Below are positions 26,571 to 35,997 of a DNA stretch of 64,000 nt, piece after piece; within the stretch, counting starts at the first letter, position 1, and the number at the start of each line of letters is the position of its first letter. Under the pieces are notes generated by a model. The model was not told where the DNA came from. It saw nothing but the letters and a program-made list of their open reading frames with translations, and made no database searches. The position numbers and the translations under genes are program-made. Origin of the DNA: DATATV01 sp036268615 (lineage in GTDB: Bacteria > Actinomycetota > Actinomycetes > Mycobacteriales > Pseudonocardiaceae); assembly GCA_036268615.1 (NCBI GenBank), contig DATATV010000044.1:13754-77753 (forward strand), read 5' to 3'.

Positions 26571-28754
26571 ATGCGTTTCCGTCCGGAGACACCGGGCCGG
26601 TCCGGCCTTCCCGGCCGCGTGGTCCGCCGCGCCGGGCTGGCCGCGTTATCCGTGCTGACCCTGTGCGCGGTCGCCGTGCCAGCCGGCGCGAGCCCGGCCT
26701 GTCCGCCCACCACCGCCAGCACGACCGTCGACCAGGGCGCGCCCGCCTACTACGACAGCGGGCTGGACCCGACGCCCTACATGGGCTGGAACACCTACTA
26801 CGGCACCGGCGCGCCCACGGAGGCGACCGTCGTGTCGGTGGCCAACTTCCTCATCTCCAGCGGCCTGCGCGACGCGGGCTACAACTACGTCTGGCTGGAC
26901 GGCGGCTGGACCGCGCCGACCCCGCGGGACGCCAACGGCAACCTCGTCGCCGACCCGGCCAAGTTCCCGCACGGCCTGCCCTGGCTGGTCGACTACCTGC
27001 ACAGCCGTGGCCTCAAAGCCGGCATCTACACCGACGCGGGCGCCTCCGACGGCGTCAACTGCGCGGCCGGCAGCCTGGGCTACTACGGCGCCGACACCAA
27101 GCAGTTCGCCGCGTGGAAGTTCGACGCGGTCAAGGTCGACTTCCTCTGCGGCATCGCCCAGAAGCTCAACCCGCAGACGGTGTACACCCAGTTCAGCGCG
27201 GCCATCGCCCAGTCCGGCCGGCGGATGCTGCTCAACATCTGCGATCCGGTGACCAGCGCGTGGGGCGACTACCCGGCCGACGAGCAGGCCGGCTTCTCCT
27301 ACACCTTCGGCCCGACCGTGGCCGACTCCTGGCGCACCGACACCGACATCGCCTTCGGCTCCCCGACCCCGGGGGAGTGGCCCAACGTGCTGCGCAACAT
27401 GGACGACAACGAAGCGCACCCGGAGGCCGAGGGCCCCGGCCACTACAACGACCCGGACTTCCTGCTGCCGATGCGTGTGCTGCCCGACGGCAGTGACGAG
27501 TTGACCCAGGTGGAGTCGACCTCGCAGTTCGCGATGTGGGCCGAGATGGGCTCCCCGCTGATCATCGGTTCGGACCCAAGGACGCTGCCGACCGCCATGC
27601 TGCAAACCCTGGAGAACCCGGAAATCCTTGCCGTGGACCAGGACCCGCTGGCCGTTCAGGGCGTGCGGGTGGCCAGTTCGGGCAGCACCGACGTGTACAG
27701 CAAGGTGCTCTCGGGCACCGGCCAGCGCGCGGTGGTCCTGCTCAACCGCGGTGACACGGCCGCGCCGATCACGGCCGACTTCAGCACGGCCGGCCTGTCG
27801 GGCACCGTCTCCGTGCGCGACCTGGAGGCCCGCAAGGACCTGGGCAGCTTCACCGGCTCCTACACCGCGACCGTGCCCGCGCACGGCACCGTGATGCTCC
27901 GGCTGCACGGCACCGACTACCTGCCCGGCCAGGACCTGGGCGCCCCCAACGGTTCCGCGTCGGCCAGCCCGGCGCTGGTCCGGTTCGACGACACCCACGC
28001 GCTCGCCCTGACCCGGGCTGCCAACGGTGCTCTGGCCGAGCAGACGCTCGCCGGCAGTACCTGGCCGAGCACGTGGACCAACCTCGGCGGCCCGACCGAC
28101 GGCCAGATCCTCGGCCAGCCCGCCGCCTACGGCAGCACCGGTGGCCGGGTCGACGTGTTCGTCCGGGGTACTGACAACGCGGCCTACCAACGGACCCTGC
28201 TCAACGGGAAGTGGGGCGGCTGGGTGAAGCTCGGTGGCACGCTCACCGACGCGCCTTCGGTCGCGTTCACCAGTCCGAACCGGTGGACCCTGTTCGCCCG
28301 GGACGGCAGCGGGCTGGTGTCCAGCCGTACCAACAACAGTGGCTGGACGAGCAGCGGCGCGCCGAACAACGCGGCGATCTACGGGCGGCCCGGTGCCGCC
28401 GTCGACTCCGACGGCTACACCTACCTCGCCGTCCGCGCGGCCGACGACAGTGTGTGGGAACGCACGCAGAGCCCGCAGGGTGTCTGGTCGGACTGGACGA
28501 GTCTGGGCGGGGTGGTCAGCGGCAGTCCCACGCTGGTGTCCACACTGGACCGGGTATATCTGTTCGACCGGGCCAGCGACTACACCCTCTGGCAGGTCAA
28601 CCACACCGACGGGGCCTGGGGCGGCTGGTTCGAGCGTACCGAGTTCCCGAGCAACAGTGTGGTCGGCTCGGTCGGGGCGGCCGCCGGGGCGAACGGCTCG
28701 GCCTGGATCGCCGCGCGCGGCCCGGACGGCCTGATCCACCAGACCGCACTCTGA
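26571..28754 (+). CDS. Secreted GH27 alpha-galactosidase with C-terminal propeller-like lectin domain
   Basis: A 727-residue extracellular GH27 enzyme. The signal peptide ends near residue 41 (PAGAS). The barrel begins TPYMGWNTYYG. The nucleophile is D190 (AVKVDFLCG) and the acid/base D259 (WRTDTDI). After the GH27 C-terminal beta domain (to about 445), the rest (about 460-727) holds repeats of the kind W..W..LGG, with internal LALTRAANGALAEQ and VFVRGTDNAAYQRT. This is typical of PLL-type sugar-binding beta-propellers. It therefore has a different targeting domain from the GH27 at 5925. ATG 26571 is preceded by GGTGAG. The SDR and dgoD genes follow on the same strand. Confidence 0.87.
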   Translation: MRFRPETPGRSGLPGRVVRRAGLAALSVLTLCAVAVPAGASPACPPTTASTTVDQGAPAYYDSGLDPTPYMGWNTYYGTGAPTEATVVSVANFLISSGLRDAGYNYVWLDGGWTAPTPRDANGNLVADPAKFPHGLPWLVDYLHSRGLKAGIYTDAGASDGVNCAAGSLGYYGADTKQFAAWKFDAVKVDFLCGIAQKLNPQTVYTQFSAAIAQSGRRMLLNICDPVTSAWGDYPADEQAGFSYTFGPTVADSWRTDTDIAFGSPTPGEWPNVLRNMDDNEAHPEAEGPGHYNDPDFLLPMRVLPDGSDELTQVESTSQFAMWAEMGSPLIIGSDPRTLPTAMLQTLENPEILAVDQDPLAVQGVRVASSGSTDVYSKVLSGTGQRAVVLLNRGDTAAPITADFSTAGLSGTVSVRDLEARKDLGSFTGSYTATVPAHGTVMLRLHGTDYLPGQDLGAPNGSASASPALVRFDDTHALALTRAANGALAEQTLAGSTWPSTWTNLGGPTDGQILGQPAAYGSTGGRVDVFVRGTDNAAYQRTLLNGKWGGWVKLGGTLTDAPSVAFTSPNRWTLFARDGSGLVSSRTNNSGWTSSGAPNNAAIYGRPGAAVDSDGYTYLAVRAADDSVWERTQSPQGVWSDWTSLGGVVSGSPTLVSTLDRVYLFDRASDYTLWQVNHTDGAWGGWFERTEFPSNSVVGSVGAAAGANGSAWIAARGPDGLIHQTAL

Positions 28755-28791
28755 CCCGGACCGCCGAACAAGCCGAACAAGGAGTAGATGC

Positions 28792-29565
28792 GTGAACTCG
28801 CCGCCGGAACGGCCACCCACCGAGGAGCAGCCCGGACCAGGGACCGGCAGACGCTGTGCCGTGGTCACCGGAGCCGCGTCCGGGATCGGTGCGGCGGCCG
28901 TCCGGCGGCTGGCCGGCGACGGCTACCTGGTGCTCGCCGTGGACATCGACCCGTCGGTCGGCCGCGCGCCGGCCGACGGGGTCACGGCGATCACCGGGGA
29001 CGTCGCCGACGAGGCCACCTGGCGGTGGGTGGCCGCCACGGCGACGGCGCTGGCCGGTGGGGTGGACGCGCTGATCAGCAACGCGGTCACGGTCACCGTC
29101 AAACCGCTGCACGAACAGTCCGCCGCCGAGTGGGACCGGCAGGTGCGGGTCAACCTGACCGCGGCCTACCTCGGCGCGCGCGCCTGCCTGCCCTCGTTGA
29201 CCGAGCGGGGCGGCTCGATCGTGCTGGTGTCCTCGGTACACGCCAAGGTCGGCCTGCCGGGCCACTCGGCCTACGCGGCGACCAAGGGCGCGCTGGTGTC
29301 ATTGGCCCGCCAGCTCGCGGTGGAGTACGCGCCGAGGGTGCGGGTCAACTCGGTGCTGCCCGGCCCGGTGCTCACCGCCGCCTGGGACCGGGTCAGCGAA
29401 CCCGACCGCGAGCGCAGCGCGCGGGCCACGCCGGCCGGCCGGCTCGGCGAACCCGCGGAGGTGGCCGCGGCGATCGCGTTCCTGGTGTCGTCGGAGGCGT
29501 CCTTCATCACCGGCGCGGAACTGCTCGTGGACGGCGGCTGGACGGCCGCGAAGGACTCCGCGTGA
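28792..29565 (+). CDS. SDR-family dehydrogenase, candidate galactose dehydrogenase
   Basis: A 257-residue short-chain dehydrogenase/reductase. It has the cofactor motif TGAASGIG (about 27-34), the acidic residue D in AVDID favouring NAD, the catalytic serine in VLVSSVHAK, and YAATKG (YxxxK). The usual NNAG structural motif is replaced by SNAVT. The C-terminus FITGAELLVDGGW is classical. It lies 37 bases after the GH27 gene and 10 bases before dgoD, which suggests oxidation of galactose to galactono-lactone. GTG 28792 is used, with AAGGAG upstream at 28779-28784. An N-terminal extension of about 20 residues precedes the Rossmann fold. Sugar specificity is inference. Confidence 0.78.
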   Translation: MNSPPERPPTEEQPGPGTGRRCAVVTGAASGIGAAAVRRLAGDGYLVLAVDIDPSVGRAPADGVTAITGDVADEATWRWVAATATALAGGVDALISNAVTVTVKPLHEQSAAEWDRQVRVNLTAAYLGARACLPSLTERGGSIVLVSSVHAKVGLPGHSAYAATKGALVSLARQLAVEYAPRVRVNSVLPGPVLTAAWDRVSEPDRERSARATPAGRLGEPAEVAAAIAFLVSSEASFITGAELLVDGGWTAAKDSA

Positions 29566-29575
29566 AGGGGGATCG

Positions 29576-30727
29576 GTGAAGGTCACCGGGATCGAGACGT
29601 TCCTTGTCGCGCCGCGCTGGCTGTTTCTCAAGGTCAGCACCGACGAGGGCATCAGCGGCTGGGGTGAGCCGGTGGTGGAGGGCCGCGCGGAGACCGTCCG
29701 GGCGGCCGTGCACGAACTGGCGGACCTGGTGATCGGCCAGGACCCGTTGCGGATCGAGGACCACTGGCAGGTGTTGCGGCGCGCCGGTTTCTACCGGGGT
29801 GGCCCGGTGCTGTCCAGCGCGCTGGCCGGTTTCGACCACGCGCTCTGGGACATCGCCGGCAAGGCCCGGTCGGCGCCGGTGCACGAACTGCTCGGCGGTC
29901 CGGTCCGCGATCGGGTGCGGGTGTACTCCTGGGTCGGCGGCGACCGGCCGACCGACATCTACCGGGCGGTGACCGCGCAGGTCGAGGCGGGTTACACCGC
30001 GGTGAAGATGAACGTGGCCGGCCCGCTGACCGCGATCGCCTCGCCGGCCGAGGCGGACGGCGTGCTGGCCAGGGCGCACGAGGCACGCGAGGCGCTGGGC
30101 CCCGATCGGGACCTGGCCATCGACTTCCACGGCCGGGTGTCCCCGGCCATGGCGCGCCGGCTGGTGCGGATGTTGGAGGAGGTGCAGCCGATGTTCGTCG
30201 AGGAGCCGATCCCGCCGGAACTACAGAACCGCGAGCTGCTCGCCGGCATCGTCGCGGCCAGCGGGGTGCCCATCGCGGTGGGGGAGCGGCTGTACTCCCG
30301 CTGGGACTTCAAGCCCGCGCTGGAGGCCGGCGTCGCCGTGGCCCAGCCCGACCCGTCACACGCGGGCGGCATCTCCGAGTTGCGCCGGATCGGCGCGCTG
30401 GCCGAACTCTACGGCGCGAGCCTGGCGCCGCACTGTCCACTCGGGCCGATCTCCCTCGCCGCCAGCATGCAGGTCGCCTTCGCCACGCCGAACTTCCTGA
30501 TCCAGGAACAAAGCCTGCGGATGCACTACAACGGCGACACCGACCTCGCCGACTACCTGGTGGACCCCGCGCCGTTCGAGTTCGTCGACGGATACGCGCA
30601 CCGGCCGACCGGGCCGGGCCTCGGCATCGAGATCGACGAGGCAGCGGTGCGCCGGGCCGACACGATCGGCCACGCCTGGCGCTCGCCGCTCTGGCGACAC
30701 GACGACGGCAGCCTGGCCGAATGGTGA
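29576..30727 (+). CDS. dgoD: D-galactonate dehydratase (enolase superfamily)
   Basis: A 383-residue member of the mandelate-racemase group, matching the length of E. coli DgoD (382). It would convert D-galactonate to 2-keto-3-deoxy-D-galactonate. Visible family marks are VKMNVAGP, the metal ligands in AIDFHGRVS, VEEPIPPE and VGERLYSRWDF, and the base region APHCPLGPI with histidine. The C-terminus GPGLGIEIDE is typical. Neighbouring lactonase and SDR genes and a DgoR-like regulator support the assignment. No KDGal kinase or classical aldolase is found in the window, so the route may end with another aldolase (see the RraA-like gene). A strong hairpin follows. Confidence 0.85.
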   Translation: MKVTGIETFLVAPRWLFLKVSTDEGISGWGEPVVEGRAETVRAAVHELADLVIGQDPLRIEDHWQVLRRAGFYRGGPVLSSALAGFDHALWDIAGKARSAPVHELLGGPVRDRVRVYSWVGGDRPTDIYRAVTAQVEAGYTAVKMNVAGPLTAIASPAEADGVLARAHEAREALGPDRDLAIDFHGRVSPAMARRLVRMLEEVQPMFVEEPIPPELQNRELLAGIVAASGVPIAVGERLYSRWDFKPALEAGVAVAQPDPSHAGGISELRRIGALAELYGASLAPHCPLGPISLAASMQVAFATPNFLIQEQSLRMHYNGDTDLADYLVDPAPFEFVDGYAHRPTGPGLGIEIDEAAVRRADTIGHAWRSPLWRHDDGSLAEW

Positions 30728-30750
30728 CTCGGCCGGGCTGCCGCCGGCGA

Positions 30751-30782
30751 GTGGCGGTGTCCGTGCGCCCGGACGCCGCCAC
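30751..30782. terminator. Bidirectional terminator
   Basis: A 13-bp stem with one G-T pair (GTGGCGGTGTCCG / CGGACGCCGCCAC) and a 6-base loop between the convergent dgoD and NCS2 permease genes. Confidence 0.65.
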
Positions 30783-30791
30783 CCACGTTCA

Positions 30792-32174
30792 TCAGGAATC
30801 CTCGGTGACCTCCGCCTGCGGTGCGGGCCGGACGCGGAGGGCCACCTTCATCACGATCAGCAGCAGCGTGCCCAGGATGAGCGGCTGACCGAGGATCAAC
30901 TGCACCGCCATCGGCATCGCGGCGAGCGTGGTCGCCGGGATGAACAGGCCGCCGATCGCGGTGATGAACGGGACGCCGGCCACCAGCAGGCTGCGCTGGT
31001 TCCAGGTCACCCCGGACAGCACATCGATCGCGCTGGCGAACAGCACGCCGAACAGGATCGTGCCGGCCGCCGCGAGCACCGGCAGCGGCACCGCCTGGAG
31101 CAATCCGTCGAACGGCTCCAGACCGCCGAGCACCAGCAGGATGATGCCGCTGGCCAGCGTGACGTACCGGGAACCCACCCGGGTCACCCGCAACAGTCCG
31201 ATGTTGTCCGGATAGGCCAGCGTGGACAGGCCACCGAACAGGTTGCCGACGGTGCTGCCCAGCACCTCGCCGAACACGCCCTGCGCGGTGCGCTGCGCGG
31301 ACAGGTCCTGGCCGCCCCAGCGGGCCACGATGTCGTAGGTGGCGATGCTCTCGGCGACCGCGGGCAGCATCGTGATGAAGAAGATCACCACCAGGTCGCC
31401 GCGCACGGCGAAGCCGAACGGGAAGAACTTCGGCACCACGATGCCCAGATGCTGGCCGAGGTCGCCGAACGTGGTCGGCGCGAAGATCGCGTAGACCACG
31501 GTGCCGACCACGATCGCGATCAGCACCGCACCCCGGCGCAGCAGCGTCCGCCCCCGCCCGGCCGGCAGCACGGTCAGTGCGACGACCAGCGCGGCCGCGG
31601 CCAGCCCGGCGAACAGGTTGACCAGCGGGAAACCGGGACTCTTCGGGGTGCCCAGCCAGTTCGGCAGCGCGGTGCTGGTCAGCTGGGTGGCCAGGATGAG
31701 CACGATCACCCCGGAGATGATCGGGTCACGGACGAACGAGCCGATCCGGCCGATCACGCTGAACCGCTTGAGCGGCAGGGCGAGCACGCACCAGATCAGC
31801 CCGGCGACGACCATCGAGCCGAACGCCGCACCCAGCCCGGCGCGGTGCCCGGTGGCCAGCAGCGCGGCCAGCGTGCCGGCGTAGGGACCCTGGATGATCG
31901 GCAGCCGCAGCAGGAACACGCACTGCAGGATGACCACCAGGCCGGAGGTCATGAAGGTGACACCGTAGAGGTAGGCGGTGTCGTGGGTGGACAGATGGAA
32001 CGACGAACCGAGCAACGCCGGGAAGATCAGCAGCCCGGCCATGCCGAGAATGTTCTGCACGCCGAGGCCGGCCGCCGTGCTGACCGAAACCCGCTCATCG
32101 ACGCCGATGTCGAAGACGGTGGACACCCGGTGGGCCGGCTTGGCCGGGGCGTCGGCGGGTTGGGTCGCGGTCAT
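30792..32174 (-). CDS. NCS2-family nucleobase/xanthine permease
   Basis: A 460-residue membrane protein with about 12-14 helices of the nucleobase:cation symporter-2 family (xanthine/uracil permeases). Visible are the N-terminal GLGVQNILGMAG, the transmembrane substrate region IIQGPYAGTL, the conserved AVAESIATYDIVAR, and GNLFGGLSTLAYPDNIG. It imports a purine, pyrimidine or related heteroaromatic compound with protons or sodium. It is the last gene of a minus-strand run led by an amidohydrolase and a molybdenum hydroxylase, 58 bases after the hydroxylase large subunit. The substrate is therefore probably the compound oxidised by that enzyme. Confidence 0.85.
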   Translation of the reverse strand: MTATQPADAPAKPAHRVSTVFDIGVDERVSVSTAAGLGVQNILGMAGLLIFPALLGSSFHLSTHDTAYLYGVTFMTSGLVVILQCVFLLRLPIIQGPYAGTLAALLATGHRAGLGAAFGSMVVAGLIWCVLALPLKRFSVIGRIGSFVRDPIISGVIVLILATQLTSTALPNWLGTPKSPGFPLVNLFAGLAAAALVVALTVLPAGRGRTLLRRGAVLIAIVVGTVVYAIFAPTTFGDLGQHLGIVVPKFFPFGFAVRGDLVVIFFITMLPAVAESIATYDIVARWGGQDLSAQRTAQGVFGEVLGSTVGNLFGGLSTLAYPDNIGLLRVTRVGSRYVTLASGIILLVLGGLEPFDGLLQAVPLPVLAAAGTILFGVLFASAIDVLSGVTWNQRSLLVAGVPFITAIGGLFIPATTLAAMPMAVQLILGQPLILGTLLLIVMKVALRVRPAPQAEVTEDS

Positions 32175-32232
32175 CGGCTACTCCGCCATCCGGGTCCCGA
32201 GCGGGCCACGGCCGGCTCGAACGATTTCGGTG

Positions 32233-34584
32233 TCAGCATGGCTGGCTTTTCTCGGTGGTACCGGCGAAAGCGGCGTCCGCGACCCGGGCCGGGGTCATCG
32301 GCGCGTAGTTGATCCGGGCGCCCAGCGGGCGCAGTGCGTCCTCGATGGCGTTGGCGATCGCGGCCGGCGCCGGAATGGTGCCACCCTCGCCGGCGCCCTT
32401 GGCGCCCAACGGGTTCAGCGGGCTGGGTGTGTGCAGATGGAACAGTTCCACCGGCGGCACCTCGGCGGCCGAGACCAGGCTGTAGTCCAGATAGCTGGTC
32501 GCCTGCGGCTGCCCGTCGGCGTCGTAGACCGGCTCCTCGTACATCGCGTTGCCCACCCCGTGCGCGAAGCCGCCGAGCACCTGGCCGTCGACCAGCCGCG
32601 GGTTGATCACGTTGCCGCAGTCGTGCCCGATCACGTACCGGAGGATCTGCACCCCACCGGTTTCCGGGTCGACCTCGACCACCGCGGCGTGCGCGCCGCT
32701 GGCGTAGGCGGCCCGCGCCGGGGCGAAGTAGCTGACCGTCTCGATGCCGGGCTTGATGCCCTTGGTCAGCGTGATGCCGTGCTTGCCGATGTTGGCGGTG
32801 CGGGCGATGTCCAACAGGGACACCGATTTCCCCGGATCGGAGTTGAGACACACCCGGTCCTCGGCGAAGCTCAGGTCACCCGGGTCGCAGCCGATCATCC
32901 GCGAGGCGGTGTCCAGCAGCCGCTCGCGCATCTGCAGCGCGGCGTCGAACACGGCCGGCCCGGCGGTCGCGGTGATCCGGGAGGCGAACGTGCCCTGCCC
33001 GAACGGAATCCGGCCGGTGTCCCCGGTGGTCACCACGACGTTGGCCATGTCCAGTTCCAGCGCGTCCGCGGCGACCTGGGCGTACACCGTCTCGTAGCCC
33101 TGGCCCTGGCCGGCGGCGGCCATCGTGACCAGGATCTTGCCCTGGTTGGTCAGCCGCACCTTCGCGCCCTCGTACGGGCCCAGTCCACAGCCCTCCACGT
33201 ACACCGCGATGCCGATGCCCACGTATCTGCCCTCGGCCCGCGCCTTCTCCTGTTCGGCGCGCGCGGCCGGGTAGTCCAGCCGGCCCAGGGTTCCGTTCAG
33301 CAGCGCCGGGAAGTCCCCGCTGTCGTAGGTCAGCGGGCTGCCGTCGCGGAACATGATGCCGACCTGGTACGGGAACTCGTCGGCCTGGATCAGGTTGCGG
33401 GACCGTACTTCCGCCGGGTCCAGCCCGAGGTACTCGGCGATCCGGTCCATCATCCGCTCCATCGCGAACACCGCCTGCGGCCGGCCGGCGCCGCGCACCG
33501 ACGAGGTCGGCACCATGTTGGTGTAACACGCGTACAGCTCGGTCTGGATGTTCGGGATGCGGTACGGACCGGGCACGGTGCTGGTGGTGATCGACGGGAC
33601 CTGTAGGCCCGCGCAGTACGCGCCCTGGTCGTGCTCGATGATGTCGCGCACCACGATCAGCAGACCCTCGTCGTCGAAGCCGACCTCGATGCGGTGCGTC
33701 TGCGAGCGCTCCATCATCGCGCTGACGAAGTTCTCCTGTCGGTCCTCGACCCACTTGATCGCCCGGCCGAGCTTGATGGCCAGCCACGGCACGACCACTT
33801 CCTCGCCGTAGAACTGGGCCTTGGGGCCGAATCCGCCGCCGACGTCGGGCGGCGCGATCACCCGGATGTCGTCCTCGGGCATGTCGTAGATGACCGACAG
33901 CTGCTGGCGGGCGTAGTGCGGGGACTGGGTGGTGTCCCAGATGGTCACCTGCCCGGTCGCCGGTTCGAACCGGGCGGCGACCGCGCGCGGTTCCATCGAG
34001 TGGCCGCCGCCGCGCATGATCTGGAACTCGCCGGACAGCCGGTGCGGCGCGGTGCGCAGCGCCTCCTCCGGAGCGCCGGAGCGCTGCCGCAGCCGGACCG
34101 CGACGTTGCTCTCCGCGTCGGCGTGGGCCAGCGGTGCGCCCTCGGCGAGTGCCGCCGCGGTGGACGCGACCGCCGGCAGCACGTCGTAGTCCACGTCGAT
34201 CAGTTCGAGCGCGTCCTCGGCGACATAGCGGGAGTCGGCGATCACCACGGCCACCGGCTCGCCGACGTAGTGCACCTCGACCGGCGGCATCGGCAGCCGA
34301 GGGAAGTCCTTCAACTCGGGGTGCAACACCTTGGGAGCCAACGGTTTCTGGATCTCCATCAGGTCCGCGCCACTGAACACGGCGAGCACCCCGGGCAACG
34401 CGCGTGCCTCGGTCGCGTCGAACCGGGCGATCCGGGCGTGCGCGTGCGGTGAGCGCAGGAAGGCCGCGGCCGCCGCGTCCGGCAGGTCGAGGTCGTCGAG
34501 GTAACGACCCTTGCCGGTGAGCAGCCGGTGGTCCTCCCGGCGGGTCATCCCGGTACCGATGAACTTGCCACTGCCGAGCGTCAT
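32233..34584 (-). CDS. Molybdenum hydroxylase large (Moco) subunit
   Basis: A 783-residue molybdopterin subunit of the xanthine dehydrogenase / aerobic CO dehydrogenase family. Marks are the N-terminal hammerhead domain (GTGMTRREDHRLLTGKGRYLDD), the GGGFGPK motif, the active-site loop SSVRGAGRPQ, VEGCGLGPYEG, AAGQGQGYETVYAQ, and the Moco-base glutamate in GAKGAGEGG. The loop is RGAGR and not the CSFR of genuine CO dehydrogenase, so it should hydroxylate a carbon of an aromatic or heterocyclic ring. The start overlaps the stop of the small subunit (ATGA). Gene order on the strand is medium, small, large, as in coxMSL-type operons. Confidence 0.87.
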   Translation of the reverse strand: MTLGSGKFIGTGMTRREDHRLLTGKGRYLDDLDLPDAAAAAFLRSPHAHARIARFDATEARALPGVLAVFSGADLMEIQKPLAPKVLHPELKDFPRLPMPPVEVHYVGEPVAVVIADSRYVAEDALELIDVDYDVLPAVASTAAALAEGAPLAHADAESNVAVRLRQRSGAPEEALRTAPHRLSGEFQIMRGGGHSMEPRAVAARFEPATGQVTIWDTTQSPHYARQQLSVIYDMPEDDIRVIAPPDVGGGFGPKAQFYGEEVVVPWLAIKLGRAIKWVEDRQENFVSAMMERSQTHRIEVGFDDEGLLIVVRDIIEHDQGAYCAGLQVPSITTSTVPGPYRIPNIQTELYACYTNMVPTSSVRGAGRPQAVFAMERMMDRIAEYLGLDPAEVRSRNLIQADEFPYQVGIMFRDGSPLTYDSGDFPALLNGTLGRLDYPAARAEQEKARAEGRYVGIGIAVYVEGCGLGPYEGAKVRLTNQGKILVTMAAAGQGQGYETVYAQVAADALELDMANVVVTTGDTGRIPFGQGTFASRITATAGPAVFDAALQMRERLLDTASRMIGCDPGDLSFAEDRVCLNSDPGKSVSLLDIARTANIGKHGITLTKGIKPGIETVSYFAPARAAYASGAHAAVVEVDPETGGVQILRYVIGHDCGNVINPRLVDGQVLGGFAHGVGNAMYEEPVYDADGQPQATSYLDYSLVSAAEVPPVELFHLHTPSPLNPLGAKGAGEGGTIPAPAAIANAIEDALRPLGARINYAPMTPARVADAAFAGTTEKSQPC

Positions 34585-35111
34585 TTCGCCTGCTCCTTCG
34601 GGCCGACGCCGGCTCCGGCCGGCTGCTGCTCGGCCGCGGCCGACGCCTCCAGCACGGCCCGCACCAGGCCGGTGTAGCCGGTGCAGCGGCAGATGTTGCC
34701 GCTGAGCACGTCCCGGGCGTGCGCCTCGTCCCGGATGGGCTGTTCGCGCAGCGCCGCGGTGACGCTCATCAGGAAGCCCGAGGTGCAGAACCCGCACTGG
34801 AGGGCGTAGTTCTCCTGGAAGGCCCGCTGCAACGGGCTCAACTCGGGACCGTCGGCCAGGCCCTCGACGGTTTCGATCTCGGTCCCGTCGGCCTGCGCGG
34901 CGAGCATCAGGCAGGACCGCACCGCCGCACCGTCCACGATCACCGTGCACGCGCCGCAGACGCCGTGTTCGCAGCCCAGATGGGTGCCGGTCAGCCGCAG
35001 TCGTTCGCGCAGGAAGTCGGCCAGGGTGAGCCGGTCGTCCACCACCCGCCGGTAGCCGGTGCCGTTCACGGTGACCGTGATGTGGTGGCCGTCTTCGGTC
35101 CTGTCAGGCAT
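34581..35111 (-). CDS. Molybdenum hydroxylase [2Fe-2S] small subunit
   Basis: A 176-residue iron-sulfur subunit. The plant-type cluster ligands are in GCEHGVCGACTV with a fourth cysteine in RSCLML. The second, helical cluster is CGFC and CRCTGY. Electrons pass from the molybdenum site through both clusters to the FAD subunit. The start overlaps the end of the medium-subunit gene by 8 bases, and the stop overlaps the large subunit. A C-terminal tail rich in A, Q and G (after residue 158) is longer than usual. Confidence 0.88.
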   Translation of the reverse strand: MPDRTEDGHHITVTVNGTGYRRVVDDRLTLADFLRERLRLTGTHLGCEHGVCGACTVIVDGAAVRSCLMLAAQADGTEIETVEGLADGPELSPLQRAFQENYALQCGFCTSGFLMSVTAALREQPIRDEAHARDVLSGNICRCTGYTGLVRAVLEASAAAEQQPAGAGVGPKEQAK

Positions 35112-35997
35112 GGCTGACCTCCCGCTCGGTGCTGGCCTGTCCGGCCGCGTCGGTGAGCGCCCTGGTCACCAGCACGCCGGTGAGCCGGCGGCGGTAGTCG
35201 GCGCCGGCATGGATGTCGCCGGTCGGATCGACCTCGGCGCGGGCGGTCGCGGCCACCTCGCCGAGCACGTCGGCGCCCAGCGTGGTGCCGTTGACCAGGT
35301 TCTCCACGCCGGTGAGCCGGTGCGGCGTGGCGGCCACCCCGGCGACGGCGATCCGGCAGTCGGTGACCGTGCCGGCGTCGTCGAACCGGGCCGACAGCGC
35401 GACGCCGGCCAGGGCGAAGTCGCCGCGCCGGGTGGCGAACTCGCGGAACACGGTGACCGTGCCCGGGGCCGGCCGCTCGATGCTGACCTCGACGAGCAGT
35501 TCGTCGGGTTCCAGCGCGGTGGTGAAGTAGAACTGGAAGAAGTCGGCCACCTCGACCGAGCGGGTGCCCCGGGTCGAGGCCAGCGTGAACGTGCTGTCCA
35601 GCACGGACATCACCGTCGGTAGTTCGGCGGCCGGGTCGGCGTGCGCGAGGCTGCCGCAGATCGTGCCCCGGTTGCGGATCTGCGGGTGGGCGACCTGGTG
35701 CAGCGCCTCACCCAGCAGCGGCAGCGCGCCGGTCAGCTCGGCCGAGCGTTCGACCTGGCGTTGCCGGACCAGCGCCGGGATGGTCACCGTGGTCGCGTCG
35801 GCCCGCGGGGTGGCGTACTCCGCGCCGATCCGGTTGATGTCCACCAGGTGCTCGATCTGGGCCAGCCGGAAGTTGAGCACCGGCATCAGGCTCTGGCCGC
35901 CGGCCAGCACCTTGGCCTCGTCGCCGTACTCGGCGAGCAGGTCGAGCGCCTCGGGCAGGCTGCCCGGCGCGTGATAGCTGAACCGTCCGGGTTTCAT
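35104..35997 (-). CDS. Molybdenum hydroxylase FAD (medium) subunit
   Basis: A 297-residue FAD-binding subunit (CoxM/CutM type). The first FAD motif is LAGGQSLMPVLNFRLA and the second TICGSLAHADPAAELP, both with the glycines and aspartate that hold FAD. The C-terminal CO_deh_flav_C domain follows. It takes electrons from the iron-sulfur subunit to the acceptor. ATG 35997 overlaps the stop of the alpha/beta hydrolase gene, and the whole run from 37810 to 30792 is one tightly packed unit. Confidence 0.87.
   Translation of the reverse strand: MKPGRFSYHAPGSLPEALDLLAEYGDEAKVLAGGQSLMPVLNFRLAQIEHLVDINRIGAEYATPRADATTVTIPALVRQRQVERSAELTGALPLLGEALHQVAHPQIRNRGTICGSLAHADPAAELPTVMSVLDSTFTLASTRGTRSVEVADFFQFYFTTALEPDELLVEVSIERPAPGTVTVFREFATRRGDFALAGVALSARFDDAGTVTDCRIAVAGVAATPHRLTGVENLVNGTTLGADVLGEVAATARAEVDPTGDIHAGADYRRRLTGVLVTRALTDAAGQASTEREVSHA

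Noticed and set aside
26646..28868. Minus-strand open frame of about 740 codons opposite the second GH27
   Set aside because: Antisense shadow of a high-GC gene; no ribosome site or recognised domain.
30792..35997. Carbon monoxide dehydrogenase (coxMSL)
   Set aside because: The large-subunit loop reads RGAGR without the CSFR cysteine motif of form I CO dehydrogenase, and neighbours are aromatic-type enzymes plus a nucleobase permease.
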